Assembly (NCBI GenBank): GCA_041398905.1
Contig: JAWKTV010000005.1
Coordinates: 62,001 to 126,000, forward strand
Source of the DNA: JAWKTV01 sp041398905
Lineage (GTDB): Bacteria; Planctomycetota; Planctomycetia; Planctomycetales; Planctomycetaceae
Length of the DNA stretch: 64,000 nucleotides
Direction of reading: 5' to 3'
The notes under the pieces are model-generated. The model searched no databases. It was not told the origin of the DNA and was given only the letters and a program-made list of their open reading frames with translations. Positions within the stretch are counted from its first letter, which is position 1. Each line of letters opens with the position of its first letter. Below are positions 50,086-60,600 of the stretch, one piece after another. The translations under genes were made by a program, and so were the position numbers.

Positions 50086-50123
50086 TAAAACAGGTATATG
50101 CAGTTCATGTTTATCCTGTTTTA
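50086..50123. promoter_or_regulatory. dyad operator upstream of the Rrf2 gene
   Basis: A 9-base inverted repeat TAAAACAGG (50086-50094) / CCTGTTTTA (50115-50123), with similar flanks reading GGTATA and GGATAA on the two strands and an A/T-rich centre. It ends three bases from the Rrf2 start codon and is a very low-GC island here. A symmetric site of this form fits binding by a dimeric Rrf2 protein. No Shine-Dalgarno is visible between it and the ATG, so the transcript may be leaderless. Confidence 0.7.
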
Positions 50124-50201
50124 GTCGCGGGCCAGGCCGGTGTCAACACGGAAGCCGTGTCGTGGGACTGGCACGGCAGCACCTGTACGCAGGCGGTTCG
50201 C

Positions 50202-50907
50202 CTACTTGCGCTGCCACAGGCCGCGATTGATCGGCGTGCCGATCTTGCGGGCCTTGCGTTCAAAGCTCGTCTGGTAGTCGAGATCGTGCTCGGCGTCTCG
50301 CTGTTCCGGTGGCGAGTGTGACAAACTCGGCGTGACCGTTTATCAGTTCGGAAATGACGCCGAAGTACTCGGCGACGTCCGTCCAAGAGTGCAGCAGCCC
50401 GCCGGGCCTGAGCACCTTCGCGCACAGGTCGACGAACTCTTCATTGAACACCCGCCGCTTGCGGTGCCGCTTCTTCCACCAGGGGTCGGGAAAGTAGACG
50501 TGGACTTCATCGACGGACCTTGGCGCGATCATTTCGGTGAGCGGCACCTTCGCGTCTCCGCCCAGCACGCGGGCGTTGGGGAGCTTGCGTTTGAACAGCC
50601 GCGTCGCGGCCCGGCGACCTTCCTTGAAGTCGATCTCGATCCCGAGCCAGTTGAACTCCGGTTTGGCGATGGCGGCGTTGGTGAGAAACAGTCCGCGGCC
50701 CGATCCGATATCGAGCCGCACCGGCGCCGGTCGAGGGAAGAACGAGTCCCAGTCGAGCTTTCCGCCAAACTCCTGTCGCACGTCGTCGAGGGTGAGGAAC
50801 CACGGAAACAGGTTGCGTGGCGGGGCTGGACGCCGCGACGGTGGACTGACGAACGTCGGGCGGTCGAGCGGGCCGCTCAGGTCGTCTGGCGAATTGGAAT
50901 CACTCAT
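50202..50907 (-). CDS. trmB: tRNA (guanine-N7-)-methyltransferase TrmB (frameshifted near 3' end)
   Basis: Forms m7G46 in tRNA from SAM. From the ATG at 50907, SAM motif I LDIGSGRGLFL is at 65-75, GIEIDFKEGRRA at 89-100, and the signature VHVYFPDPWWKKRHRKRR at 135-152, with LHSWTDVAEYF later. The printed frame ends early, but after a shift near 50312 the family C-terminus appears: DYQTSFERKARKIGTPINRG, stopping at 50202. Joined length is about 234 residues, normal. An N-terminal Pro-rich extension of ~30 residues is typical of planctomycete versions (inference). Isolated from other tRNA genes. Confidence 0.92.
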
Positions 50908-51068
50908 GGGACGCGCGTCGCGTGGGTCGGAGAGTCAGTGGATTCAGGTCAGGGCGATCAGTTTAGGGCGCGTCCCGCTCCTGCCAAGTCGCGGCATCGG
51001 GCGGGCGAGCTCGCGTCCAGACGCCTCGCACCGCGCGCTGCGGAGAGGCGACGACGGCAGGCCGGGCA

Positions 51069-52415
51069 TCACGGCACGGCTGAGTTCGCGTCGCTCAACT
51101 CCTGGTCATGCGGTCGGTAACGGAGGGCAACCGGGAGAATGAGAACCGCGAGCACCGCGAAGTTGCGGGCGATGTGGTCGATCGTGAAGACTCTTGAGAG
51201 CAATCCGTAAGCAAGCGCCGCGGCGAGGATACCGAGCCAGTTGAACAGATTCATCGCCCCGATCATGCGGCCCTTCTGGTCGGCCGGCGGGCGGGCCTGC
51301 AGGTAGACCTGCAGCGGGACCGCGAACACGCCTGCAGAGAATCCAAGCAGCGCCAGCAGCGGCGCGGCGGCGTAACCGGCAGTGGTTCCAGCACCAATCA
51401 GCACCGGCAGAGCCGCCAGCAGTCCGAAGCAGATGAGCATGCCCCATGCTCCCCAGCGGACGAAGTGGAAATTGACGCGACCTTTCGACGACAGTCCCGC
51501 GACGAGGCAGCCCAGGGCGATCCCCAGTCCGATTTGCGCGGTGAGGATCGACGTGAAACTGTCGCCGAGCACGAGCTGGTGTTTGCCGAAGGTGTTGACC
51601 GTCGGCAACGCCACGCCACCGAGGAACCAGAACAGCGTCGACGCCATCAAGGCGTTTCTGAGCGGCTTGTCGCTGACGAGCATCCGCCAGGTGGAGCCAT
51701 GCACGGCGAAGGACTCGAAGGTGAGTTCGGCGGCGGGGTCGGCAATGCGGGTACGGCGGACCATCAGAGACGTCAGCGTGCCGAGGATGGCGATGACGAT
51801 GCAGGCCAGACTGATGATCCACAGCCCTCCCCGTCCGTCCTGAAGACCATCCTTCAGGAATCCGCAGAGGGCGGTGCCGAAGATGATCGCGAGAAACGTT
51901 GTCATTTGAATCAGGCCGTTGGCCTGTGGGAGATCACGGTCGCGGAGCATCTCGGGCAGGATGCCGTACTTCGCTGGGCCAAAGAACGCGCTCTGCATGC
52001 CCATAAAGAACAGCACCGCCAGCAGGCCGTACAAGTAGCCGTCGGTGCCGAAGGTGAACGACCGAAAGACGATCAGCCCGGCGAGCATCACGCCGATCTC
52101 GGCGACCTTGCTCAGCACCACGATTGTGCGTTTGGAGACGCGGTCCGCCAGCCAGCCCGCAATGCCGGAGAACAAGACGAACGGCAGGGCGAACATCCCC
52201 TGCGCCTGCATCTGGTACGGGTCGTGGTCGAGCTCCCGCAGCAGCACGTAGTCGGTGCCGATGAGGAGGACGAGCTGCTTGAACAGGTTGTCGTTGAACG
52301 CCCCAAGGAACTGCGTCGCCGTCATGCCCCAGAAGGAGGAGTCGCGACGGAGGGGCGGCAACGGGCTCCCAGAGTTATCGGCGAAAATCGATGGTTCCGG
52401 TGCTGGGGCCGACAT
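51069..52415 (-). CDS. MFS transporter (LplT/lysophospholipid-transporter-like)
   Basis: A 448-residue part of the frame beginning at the ATG at 52415 (MSAPAPEPSIFA). It has twelve predicted helices and the opening FWGMTATQFLGAFNDNLFKQ, the signature of MFS relatives of LplT that flip lysophospholipids and are often fused to acyltransferases. Other features are GIAGWLADRVSKRTIVV (loop 2-3 motif) and SAFFGPAKYGILPEML. The present sequence has no stop between this part and the YfcE domain upstream, so a single fusion protein is encoded. A TGA in another frame (52420-52422) lies just before the ATG, so two overlapping genes with one indel are an alternative. Confidence 0.8.
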   Translation of the reverse strand: MSAPAPEPSIFADNSGSPLPPLRRDSSFWGMTATQFLGAFNDNLFKQLVLLIGTDYVLLRELDHDPYQMQAQGMFALPFVLFSGIAGWLADRVSKRTIVVLSKVAEIGVMLAGLIVFRSFTFGTDGYLYGLLAVLFFMGMQSAFFGPAKYGILPEMLRDRDLPQANGLIQMTTFLAIIFGTALCGFLKDGLQDGRGGLWIISLACIVIAILGTLTSLMVRRTRIADPAAELTFESFAVHGSTWRMLVSDKPLRNALMASTLFWFLGGVALPTVNTFGKHQLVLGDSFTSILTAQIGLGIALGCLVAGLSSKGRVNFHFVRWGAWGMLICFGLLAALPVLIGAGTTAGYAAAPLLALLGFSAGVFAVPLQVYLQARPPADQKGRMIGAMNLFNWLGILAAALAYGLLSRVFTIDHIARNFAVLAVLILPVALRYRPHDQELSDANSAVP

Positions 52416-52916
52416 GTGGTCACTCCAGCTCGCCGGTGAGGGGAGGTGGCGAATCGTCAGTCCAGGCAAGTCGACGATGGCGATGGTGTGCGGAGTGGCG
52501 CGGTAGAGTGCACCGGGATTCAGCACCTTCGTTCCGTCCACGCTCTCCAGCTTCGCCACGTGCGTGTGGCCATAACAGACCAGACCGTATTTACCGCCAT
52601 AGATGGCGTCCTGAAACCGACGTTGATCGTCGCTATGAATGACAGCGATGCGGACGCCGGCGAGTTCGATGTCGCCCATCCGCTCGTGGCAGCTCAGCCC
52701 CGCGTCGCGAATCGCGAACCGCAGCGACGACTCGTTGTGGTCGCAGTTGCCGAAGACGAAGTGCGTGGGCCAGTCCGAGAAGAGATGGACGACCTCAGGC
52801 GAGCCGATGTCCCCACAATGCAGCACGGTCTCGACCTGCTCTTGCCGCAGGACGCGGACTGCGGCACGCGTGTTGGGAACGTGCCCGTGGGTATCGCTGA
52901 CGACGCCGATTCGCAT
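52416..52916 (-). CDS. YfcE/MJ0936-type metallophosphoesterase domain, in frame with the MFS transporter
   Basis: Calcineurin-like phosphodiesterase of about 165 residues from the ATG at 52916 (MRIGVVSDTHGH). The metal ligands are all visible: Asp8 and His10 in SDTHGH, GDIGS, GNCDHNE, a His in AVIHSDD, and GHTH in CYGHTHVAKL. Such enzymes hydrolyse phosphodiesters such as cyclic nucleotides with Mn or Ni. The domain runs without a stop into the MFS protein (SPASWSDHMSAPAP), which would put the phosphoesterase at the cytoplasmic N-terminus of a transporter. Whether the fusion is genuine depends on a single base near 52420-52470. Confidence 0.82.
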
Positions 52917-53104
52917 GGTGTTGAGCGGGTGGGGAGGGAACGCGGTTGACGCGACTTTCGCTGGATGACGCGGAACTGTTTCCGACTGCGAAGGTTTCGG
53001 GACCACTCTGCGAGACACCTGCTGGCCCGAATCGCGTCCGCTCTGGCGAGCTGCGTCCCCCCGCCCGATTCGAGTCGTCCTTCGTCCGGTTCTCTCGATG
53101 TCGC

Positions 53105-54205
53105 CTAAGCGTCCATGTCGTTCTGGATGTCGACCCATTGCCGCTGGCGGCTGGATTCGAGCACGGCGTCGGCGACGGCCTGGGCGCGGGCACCATCATC
53201 GAAGCCGGGCACGGCATCGCGGCCTTCGATGATCGCGGATGTCAGCTCGTACACAAGGTCGTAGCGGAAGACGGTGCTGGGAACTCCCATCGCGGCATCG
53301 CGGGGGCTGCCGCTGATGACGAGGTACTCGGCTGGCACGGGCACCTGTTCCAGCGAGCCGCCGTGCTTACCAATCAGAATGGTGTTGGGTTCGGTCAGCC
53401 GGTAGACGGCGGAGCCTTCACTGCCGTTGATCTCGGCCCACTCCCAGCCGAAGCCGTTGTTGTGGTGCCCTTTCGCGAGGGTCGTTCCTTCCCACACGCC
53501 GACCGCTCCGCATTCGAACCGGCCGATGAGGGCGGACCAGTCGTCAACGTCGCTGGGGTCGCAGGTCTTCCCGTCGGCAGTCGTGGTACGATCGCAGAAG
53601 GTGGAGACCGCTCCGCAGATGGACTGGATCGGCCCCAGCAGGTCGATCGCGAAATCGATGCGGTGGATCGTCATATCGAACAGATCACCCGCGCCGGCGA
53701 GCTGCTGGTACTGACGCCAGCCCCAGCTCGTCTCCGGCCAGTCGAGGAACCTTTGAGAACGGAAATGCCTCGGCACTCCGAGTTGGCCCGACTTGAGCAA
53801 GTGCCGCAGGTACCGCATCGAAGGCGCGAAGCGGTAGGTGAAGGCGGTCATGTGGCGGATGCCGGCGTCGCGGGCGGCCCGGTAGATCTCGGCGGCGTCG
53901 GCCGCATTCAGTGCGAGCGGCTTCTCCAGCATCTGGTGCTTCCCACCTGCTGAGCAGGCGAGCGAGATCTCTTTGTGCGTGAAGTTGGGCGTGGCGATGA
54001 TGACCGCGTCGACGTCAGGATCGGCGGCGATTTCACGGTAGTCGGTCGTCAGCCGGTCAATCCCCCAGTCCTTCCGGCGCTGTTTGAGCAACGCCTCGTT
54101 GGGATCGCAAACGGCCACCAGCTCAGCGCGGGGGTCGAGCCGGATGCCGGGGACGTGGTGATAGTCCGAGACGGCTCCGGCCCCGATGATCGCATAACGC
54201 ACCAT
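53105..54205 (-). CDS. Gfo/Idh/MocA-family NAD(P)-dependent oxidoreductase
   Basis: A 366-residue sugar or cyclitol dehydrogenase-like enzyme. The Rossmann motif IIGAGAVSDYHH is at 6-17, and the acidic residue after strand 2 (AVCDPNE, Asp34) indicates NAD preference. ATPNFTHKE and the catalytic-lysine motif EKPLAL (Glu94, Lys95, Pro96) follow. The C-terminal half has the usual substrate-binding beta-sheet, with FDMTIHRIDFAIDLLG holding a conserved His. Start ATG at 54205. Its substrate is not evident. Planctomycetes carry many paralogues. Confidence 0.9.
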   Translation of the reverse strand: MVRYAIIGAGAVSDYHHVPGIRLDPRAELVAVCDPNEALLKQRRKDWGIDRLTTDYREIAADPDVDAVIIATPNFTHKEISLACSAGGKHQMLEKPLALNAADAAEIYRAARDAGIRHMTAFTYRFAPSMRYLRHLLKSGQLGVPRHFRSQRFLDWPETSWGWRQYQQLAGAGDLFDMTIHRIDFAIDLLGPIQSICGAVSTFCDRTTTADGKTCDPSDVDDWSALIGRFECGAVGVWEGTTLAKGHHNNGFGWEWAEINGSEGSAVYRLTEPNTILIGKHGGSLEQVPVPAEYLVISGSPRDAAMGVPSTVFRYDLVYELTSAIIEGRDAVPGFDDGARAQAVADAVLESSRQRQWVDIQNDMDA

Positions 54206-54397
54206 CTCAATACGCCTTTCGAGTTCAGCGCAGGACGATCGGCGGGGCCCCGGGCACCATCGAGACGATCATTTGACGTTGACGGGAGATCCGCCGGAAC
54301 GGCCGGAATGTGAACGGAGCCGGAAGCGGAGAACGACCACCGAGCGGGAGAGCTGGACAAGGTCCATCCATCCCACTGTGATCGAGGCCGCTGCGAC

Positions 54398-54736
54398 TTA
54401 GTCCTTGGCGTATTCGAGTTCCGTTTCTTCGGTCTCGATCGGCGCGCCGAGGTCCAGCATCTGCTCCGTCACCTTCGGCTCCGGCTTCGGCATGGCGGCG
54501 AAGCAATCCGGGCAAACCGAAATCTCCTTGACGATCTCGGTGCCGCGGCCACCCTTGTCGAACACCTGACGGCGACGGGCCTTGCGGCCCGGGGTCACTC
54601 GACGTCCACCGCGACGAAAGCGTTCCCGCTCGCGGTTGCCGCGCGGTTCGTACGTCTTCTCGCGGGTCTCAACCACAACGCGCGACTCGCGGGTTCCGGC
54701 CGGAACAACGCGACTGCACTGATCACAACGATACAT
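54398..54736 (-). CDS. small zinc-ribbon protein with an Arg-rich centre
   Basis: A 112-residue protein. AAAGGA precedes the ATG at 54736. Cys4 and Cys7 (MYRCDQCSRVV) and a second CPDC pair near residue 75 could form one zinc site. Between them is a long stretch of Arg, Gly and Glu (NRERERFRRGGRRVTPGRKA) that is likely disordered and nucleic-acid-binding. The tail is acidic (EETELEYAKD). I do not recognise the family. An RNA- or DNA-associated role is suggested by composition only. Confidence 0.6.
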   Translation of the reverse strand: MYRCDQCSRVVPAGTRESRVVVETREKTYEPRGNRERERFRRGGRRVTPGRKARRRQVFDKGGRGTEIVKEISVCPDCFAAMPKPEPKVTEQMLDLGAPIETEETELEYAKD

Positions 54737-55033
54737 CGATGGTCCTTTCAACGACTCGGCTACTCGCCGTCCGACACTGTTCGCCTACCAACTCTGTGCG
54801 CAACGACTCCCTGCGCAATCGCCAAACTTCCCCACCCAGGGATGTTCAGCCCGGCGGAGTCCAGCGTTCCGCACGTATTAGACCAATCGCGGGCGAAGGT
54901 GGCAACCGGGCGTTGTCCAGTCGCTGGATCGGTCGACTGGTGGCGGAACAATTGACACTCAGGACGGATGTTGAATTGCGAGTCGCGGACCTCATGGTCA
55001 CCGACTTGCCGCGAGGACTCCGACCGCCGTCAA

Positions 55034-55798
55034 TCACATCGTCCGGCCGCCATCGACCACCAGCAACTGTCCGGTCGTCAGGCTTGTACCCGTCGCCAGG
55101 TATACCACGGCGTCCGCGATATCTTCGGGCCGGGCGGGACGGGGCAGCGGGTAGTCCTTTGTCCGGCCGTAGAGTTCCTCCTCGCTCATCACCGCCCGCA
55201 ACCAGCGGCTGTCCACGGGGCCGGGGCAAACCGCATTGACTCGAATTTCGGGGGCCAGGGCCCGCGCGAGCGACTTCGTCAGCGTGTTGAGTGCCCCTTT
55301 GCTGGCGCAGTACGGGACGGACGAACCGAGGCCACTGATTCCCGCCACCGAGCTGATGCTGACGACCGCCCCGCCCCCGGAGGCCCGCAGCAGCGGAACC
55401 GCCGCACGGATGCAGGAGAACGGCCCCTTCAGGTTGACACCCAGGATCTGATCCCAGACCTCATCGGTGACGGCCTCCAGGTCGTTGTGCTCGATGAAGT
55501 GGGTCTTACCGGCGTTGTTGACCAGCACGTCGAGCCGGCCGAATTCGCGTTCGACGTCCGCGAACATCCGCCGCACGGCGGCATCGTCACTGACATCGCA
55601 CTGCACCACCAGAGCCCGGACCCCTTCAGCCGCGACGAGCCGGCGGGTCACCTCGGCTTCGTCGCCACTCCGCGAGAAGTTGATGACCACGTTGTAGCCC
55701 AGGCTGGCGAACTGAACCGCGCAGGCTCGCCCAATACCCGTTGCGGAACCGGTGACGAGGACGACGGGGTTTGGCGAGAGGGGCGATGGAGTTTGCAT
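55034..55798 (-). CDS. SDR-family oxidoreductase (FabG-like)
   Basis: A 254-residue short-chain dehydrogenase. It has the cofactor motif TGSATGIG (16-23), NNAG at 94-97, the catalytic Ser near 149-150, Tyr163 and Lys167 in YCASKGALNTLTKSLA, and the C-terminal GQLLVVDGGRTM. It most resembles 3-oxoacyl-ACP reductase-type enzymes, but a broad range of alcohols is possible. Start ATG at 55798 (MQTPSPLSPN). No fatty-acid genes are adjacent. The DUF1501 gene diverges from it. Confidence 0.88.
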   Translation of the reverse strand: MQTPSPLSPNPVVLVTGSATGIGRACAVQFASLGYNVVINFSRSGDEAEVTRRLVAAEGVRALVVQCDVSDDAAVRRMFADVEREFGRLDVLVNNAGKTHFIEHNDLEAVTDEVWDQILGVNLKGPFSCIRAAVPLLRASGGGAVVSISSVAGISGLGSSVPYCASKGALNTLTKSLARALAPEIRVNAVCPGPVDSRWLRAVMSEEELYGRTKDYPLPRPARPEDIADAVVYLATGTSLTTGQLLVVDGGRTM

Positions 55799-56088
55799 GT
55801 CTGGATTCTGTCGATTCGCCAAGAGTCCGCAAGCCTTGGTGGCAGTGTGCGAAGTGCGGAGGCGCGGCGGATGGCAGTGCCTGCTGGTCCACACTCGGCA
55901 GCAGGGGCCCGGCTCCGCAGTCTGTTCAGCGCAAAGCCGTCCTTCCCACATTGACAGCCGCAACGAATCTGAAGAAACTGATGAATGCAGCCAACTTGGG
56001 CCGATTTGCTGATTCAGGGCCTGACGCCTGCTGTATGGATCCGGGGTACGACCCCGGCGAAGGCGATGCACCTCAGTTGGAGTCCGTC

Positions 56089-57428
56089 ATGCTGAATCTG
56101 TACGGTCGATCGATCTCGATGTGCGACGGATTGTCGCGACGGTCGTTTCTCAGCATCGGCAGCCTCGCTCTGGGCGGTTTGGCCATGCCGCAACTGCTGC
56201 AGGCCGAAGCGGCGAGCGGCGTCTCCGGACAGGGGAAGGGGATCATCATGATCTTCCTGCCGGGCGGCCCCCCGCATCAGGACATGTGGGACCTCAAGAT
56301 GGACGCCCCCAGTGAGATTCGGGGCGAGTTCACTCCCATTCAAACCAAAGTTCCCGGCATTGACATTTGTGAGCTGTTTCCGCGACTCGCCTCGCTCGCG
56401 GACAAGTTGACGTTCATCCGGTCGATCGTCGGTGCGACAGGCTCCCACTACGCCGTTCAGTGTCAGAGCGGGCAGACCGACCGAAACATGCCGCCCGGCG
56501 GCTGGCCCTGCCTTGGCTCGGTCGCATCCAAGCTGCAAGGCCCGCGGGCCGCCGGCATGCCGGCGTTCGTCGGACTCTCCCCCAAGTGCGGACACGCTCC
56601 GTGGGGCGACAATGGTCAACCTGGATTCCTCGGGCAGGCCCATATGCCATTCACTCCACATGGTGACGGCAAGGAGGACATGACCCTCAACGGCATGACG
56701 CTCGACCGGCTCGGTGACCGGCGGAGTACGCTCGCCGCCTTTGACCGCTTCCGCGCCGACATCGACCGTACCGGTGTGATGGAGGGGGTCGGAGCTTTCC
56801 AGCAACAGGCATTTGGCATCCTCACCTCCAGCAAACTGGCGGATGCGTTCAACCTGGAGCAGGAAGACCGGACGCTCCGTGATCGATATGGTTACGGCGA
56901 GGACAAGCTGCAGGCGGACGGCAGCACGCGACTGCTGACGAACTTCCTGCTCGCTCGCCGCCTGATCGAAGCCGGCGTCCGCTGCGTCTCCCTGTCATTC
57001 AGCCGCTGGGATTGGCACGGCAACAACTTCGGCCGGGCCAGGCAGGATTTCCCCATGCTCGATCAGGCGCTCCAGCGCGCTCATCGAAGACCTCGAGCAT
57101 CGCGGACTGCTGGACGACATCTCGGTTGTCTGCTGGGGTGAGTTTGGCCGAACGCCGAAGATCAACCAAAGCGGCGGACGTGACCATTGGCCGCAGGTTT
57201 CTTGCGCTGCTCGCGGGCGGCGGAATGCGGCACGGACAGGTCGTCGGAGCGACCAACCGGCTCGGCGAACATGCCGCCGAGCGACCGGTCCATTTCCAGG
57301 AAGTCTTCGCCACGCTCTACAAGTCGATTGGCATTGACCCGGTGCACACCACGCTGCCCGACCTCCGCGGCCGACCGCAATACCTCGTCGACAACAGCCA
57401 GTACCTGCCCATGCCGGAACTGGTGTGA
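56089..57428 (+). CDS. DUF1501 protein, orphan copy (two frameshifts)
   Basis: A roughly 445-residue DUF1501 protein with GGAG before the ATG at 56089. The Tat-type signal LSRRSFLSIGSLALGGLAMP is followed by IIMIFLPGGPPHQDMWDLKM and ATGSHYAVQCQSGQTDRNMP. After a shift near 57078 it reads LIEDLEHRGLLDDISVVCWG and EFGRTPKINQSGGRDHWPQV, and after another near 57198, GGGMRHGQVVGATNRLGEHA to the stop at 57428. Unlike the copy at 26390, no DUF1549 gene adjoins. The role is undefined, probably in exported sulfated-polysaccharide handling. Confidence 0.82.
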
Positions 57429-57615
57429 CCGAACGTGCGATCGACAGGGCCGGGGGGCGCACCGCCGCTGCTTGCTCGGCCGACAGCGTGTTGCTGCTGC
57501 TGACTGAGTGACAGGGATCCCGCTCGTTCCGCGCTGCGCGGAAGAGTTTCGCGCCGCGCAGATCACCCTGACACGGGAGCGTCGCCGCCGTTCGGACGGT
57601 CAACGCTTCCGTGGC

Positions 57616-60600
57616 TCATTCCGGGAACGGGTGGGCACCGAGCGTTCCCTGCAGCTCACCGAGGTACTCGGTCGCGGAGACATGCGCGAGCGTCGCTGCC
57701 GATTTGTCGCGGCGGGATCGCAGTTCCTGCTGATGCTCCGCCGACATGCCGGCCGACACCCGCAACGACTCGTCGAGATACCCGATGTGCCGTTGCCAGA
57801 GCGCGACGTCCCGCCGCTGCCGGGCCGCGAGCCGCGCCTGATACCAGTCACTCGACAGCATCACATCGCGGCTAAACATCCGACGAATGTCAGGATGCGT
57901 TTCCGTTCTCCCCTCGAATGTTCCATCCGCCATGATCTTGAGCAACGCCTGCAGCGGCGGGCAGCACTCATCGTAGGTGCCATCCTCGATGTACTGTTTC
58001 GCCGTGCGCGTGTAGGCCTCCATGATGTATTCGATGCCGTCGCAGTAAGCGTCGCGATCCTGGAGTTCCGGCCGCAGGATCGACTCGTCGAACACTTTGT
58101 CGGGATTGTCGAAGACGCGGCCGAAGAAGCGGCGAACGAACCGCGAAGTGATGCGGTAGCCCAGCCGCCGGGCCGGGACCATGCGGCCCTGCCAGTCGAG
58201 GTCCGGGACCGCTTCGATCAACCGGTTCGCCAGCAGATAACGCGGGTCGCGTTCCTCAAACGACAGCCGCGACCAGACCTCGGGGATCAGCAGACTGATG
58301 TCGTGGTCAAACCGGTGGTCCGGGCCGATGTGACCGGCGGCGGATGAATAGCCCCCCAGCCCCGTCAGGATCGAACTCACCAGCGCGGCGTTCAGGTCAG
58401 CGGCGGTACGCAGATCGTTGAATGGTCCCTTGGTGAGCGCTCCTTCGCTGCCGGCCGCCGTCGTTGAGGGACTTTTGCCCGTCAGCGAGCACATGTAGTC
58501 CATGAACAGCTCAGGCAGTTCCTGGTAATGAATCGGCCCATAGACGGCCAGGCTGCGAATGCCCGCCTGCTTGTCGGGCGGGTTGTTTCGTCGACCCGAG
58601 AGCACCGAGTTGACTGGCATATGCACCGGCTCGCCCGCCGGGATCGCCCGCCACAGACGCGTCCCCATCTCGGCGACGTACTTGGGGAATGGATCCGCCA
58701 TGTCGGGCCGATCTTGTAAATACCGTGGATTCTTGGTGGCGACACCACCGATCCGACGCGGATTTGCCGAGCAGACGACGTACCCGGAGTCCACTTCGCC
58801 ATCGACCACGCTTTGCAGCAGCTCCTGCATGGGAAGCGTGAAAGCATCGAAGTCGATCGCCTTTTCACGCATGTCCCGAACCTGCTCGTATGTGAGCGGT
58901 TCGAAGTTCGAGATGAAGTTGACGTCCCGCCGCGCGAGGTCGGCCTCCGCCTGCTTGTCGAGCCCGCGATGCACTGCGTCGTCCGGCCGCTGGAACAGCC
59001 GGTATTCGCAATTGCTGACGAACTTGAACGACGGTCCCTGCCAACTTGTAAAGTATTCCGGCAGCCCGCGCAGCGCGCGGCCTGGCACCACGACCGACGC
59101 GGAGATGTCGTCCTCAGTTTGAATCTTCGATGACGCGGCGAAATCCTGTCGCAGCTTGAAGGTCCGCCAGCCGTGTTCGCCCGACAGGCCGAGCCGCAGG
59201 TAGGTTCCCACCAGCTTGCGGTCATGCACCTTCAGTTCATGCCCCAGCGAGCCGTTGACGGTGTCGACGCTGAAGTGATTCTTCCAGTCGTCGGTCCAGG
59301 CCGGGTCCATGAACCGTTTGATTGCGAACACGAGCCGCGTAGATGTGCTCAGGCAGCGACCGCAGCCACGAGTTGTATTCTTCGGTGTAGTCGTCTGAAG
59401 GAGTCAGCAGCTTGATGACGCTGCCAAGCGAACGCCGTTCACTGAGGACGCCGCGGCTCTCATAAACGTCGTATCGCTGCTTCGCCAGTGCCTCAGGGTT
59501 CCAGCGCTTCGAGTAGTCCCGCTTGAACACTTCATCCACGATCCGGCTGTCCTCGCCCCAATCGGCGACGAAGACCGACCCGTACTGCATGTAGTCCACG
59601 ATCGACTTCGAAATCTCCGACTTTCCGCCGCCGGAGACGGTGCATGGTTTGTGGCAGAAGATGCCTTCGCCACCCGTGCCGATGAGTCGCCAGCAGCGCA
59701 AGCCGGGGTGCTTCTCCATACGAATCTTGTAGCCCGACGGCGCCATGTAGACTCGACCGGGGAGCAATGGAATCTCCTGCGGATGGCCATCATGGTCGTA
59801 GCGGATCGTCTGTGCCCGCAGGTCCGCCCGCGCATCTTCCGGAATATAGATGAGCCGGTCGTAGCGCTTGTCGACGCCGTAGCCTTCCTGCCGGACGTCG
59901 ATCCATTCGCCGTAGTCGCGAACAACATCCGTGAAGGTGCGGCCGTTGTAGCGCCGACTGTTGACCTGGAACGACTCGCCGAGCAGAAAGCTCGGGTACA
60001 CCATCGCCCCGCCGGCGTGCTCCTCCTCGACCTGCCCCATCAGGTTCGCGGCGTAACTGATCTGCGTCTTGACCGTCTTCTTGCAGTACCCGAAGTAGTT
60101 GTCGGAGATGATGGTGATCTCGACCCCTTCCTGGTTTCGGCAGACGAGCTTGAACGCCTCTCCGTCGTTGTAGAGTTCGTCGTCGCGCTCCCAGCACATG
60201 CCGTCGCGTTTCTGCCGCTCGGTCGCTTCACTGATGTGCGGCAGGCCGATTTCCTTCTTGCCGATTCCCAGCAAATGCGTCGCCAGAATCACGCAGCCCG
60301 TATGACCGGTCCAGTGATCGATATCCAGTCCGGCGTCATTCTCCGGCAGGAACGGGTCGCCGGCGTTGCCGAAGATCGATTCAACGAAGTCGAGATTGCT
60401 GACGAGATTCCCTGGCGCGAAGAACCGCGTCTCCATCGTTTGACGCGGGCAGTACCCGGGCACCTCCGGGCAGACGATCGGCCGAAGCAGCAGCGACACC
60501 CAGCCGCTGGCATGGGCCGACTGGCCGGAGGTGAAGGGCAGCTGCAACAGCTCGGCTGGCGGCTGCATCGCTCGGCGGAACAGTTCCACGTAGGCCTTTC

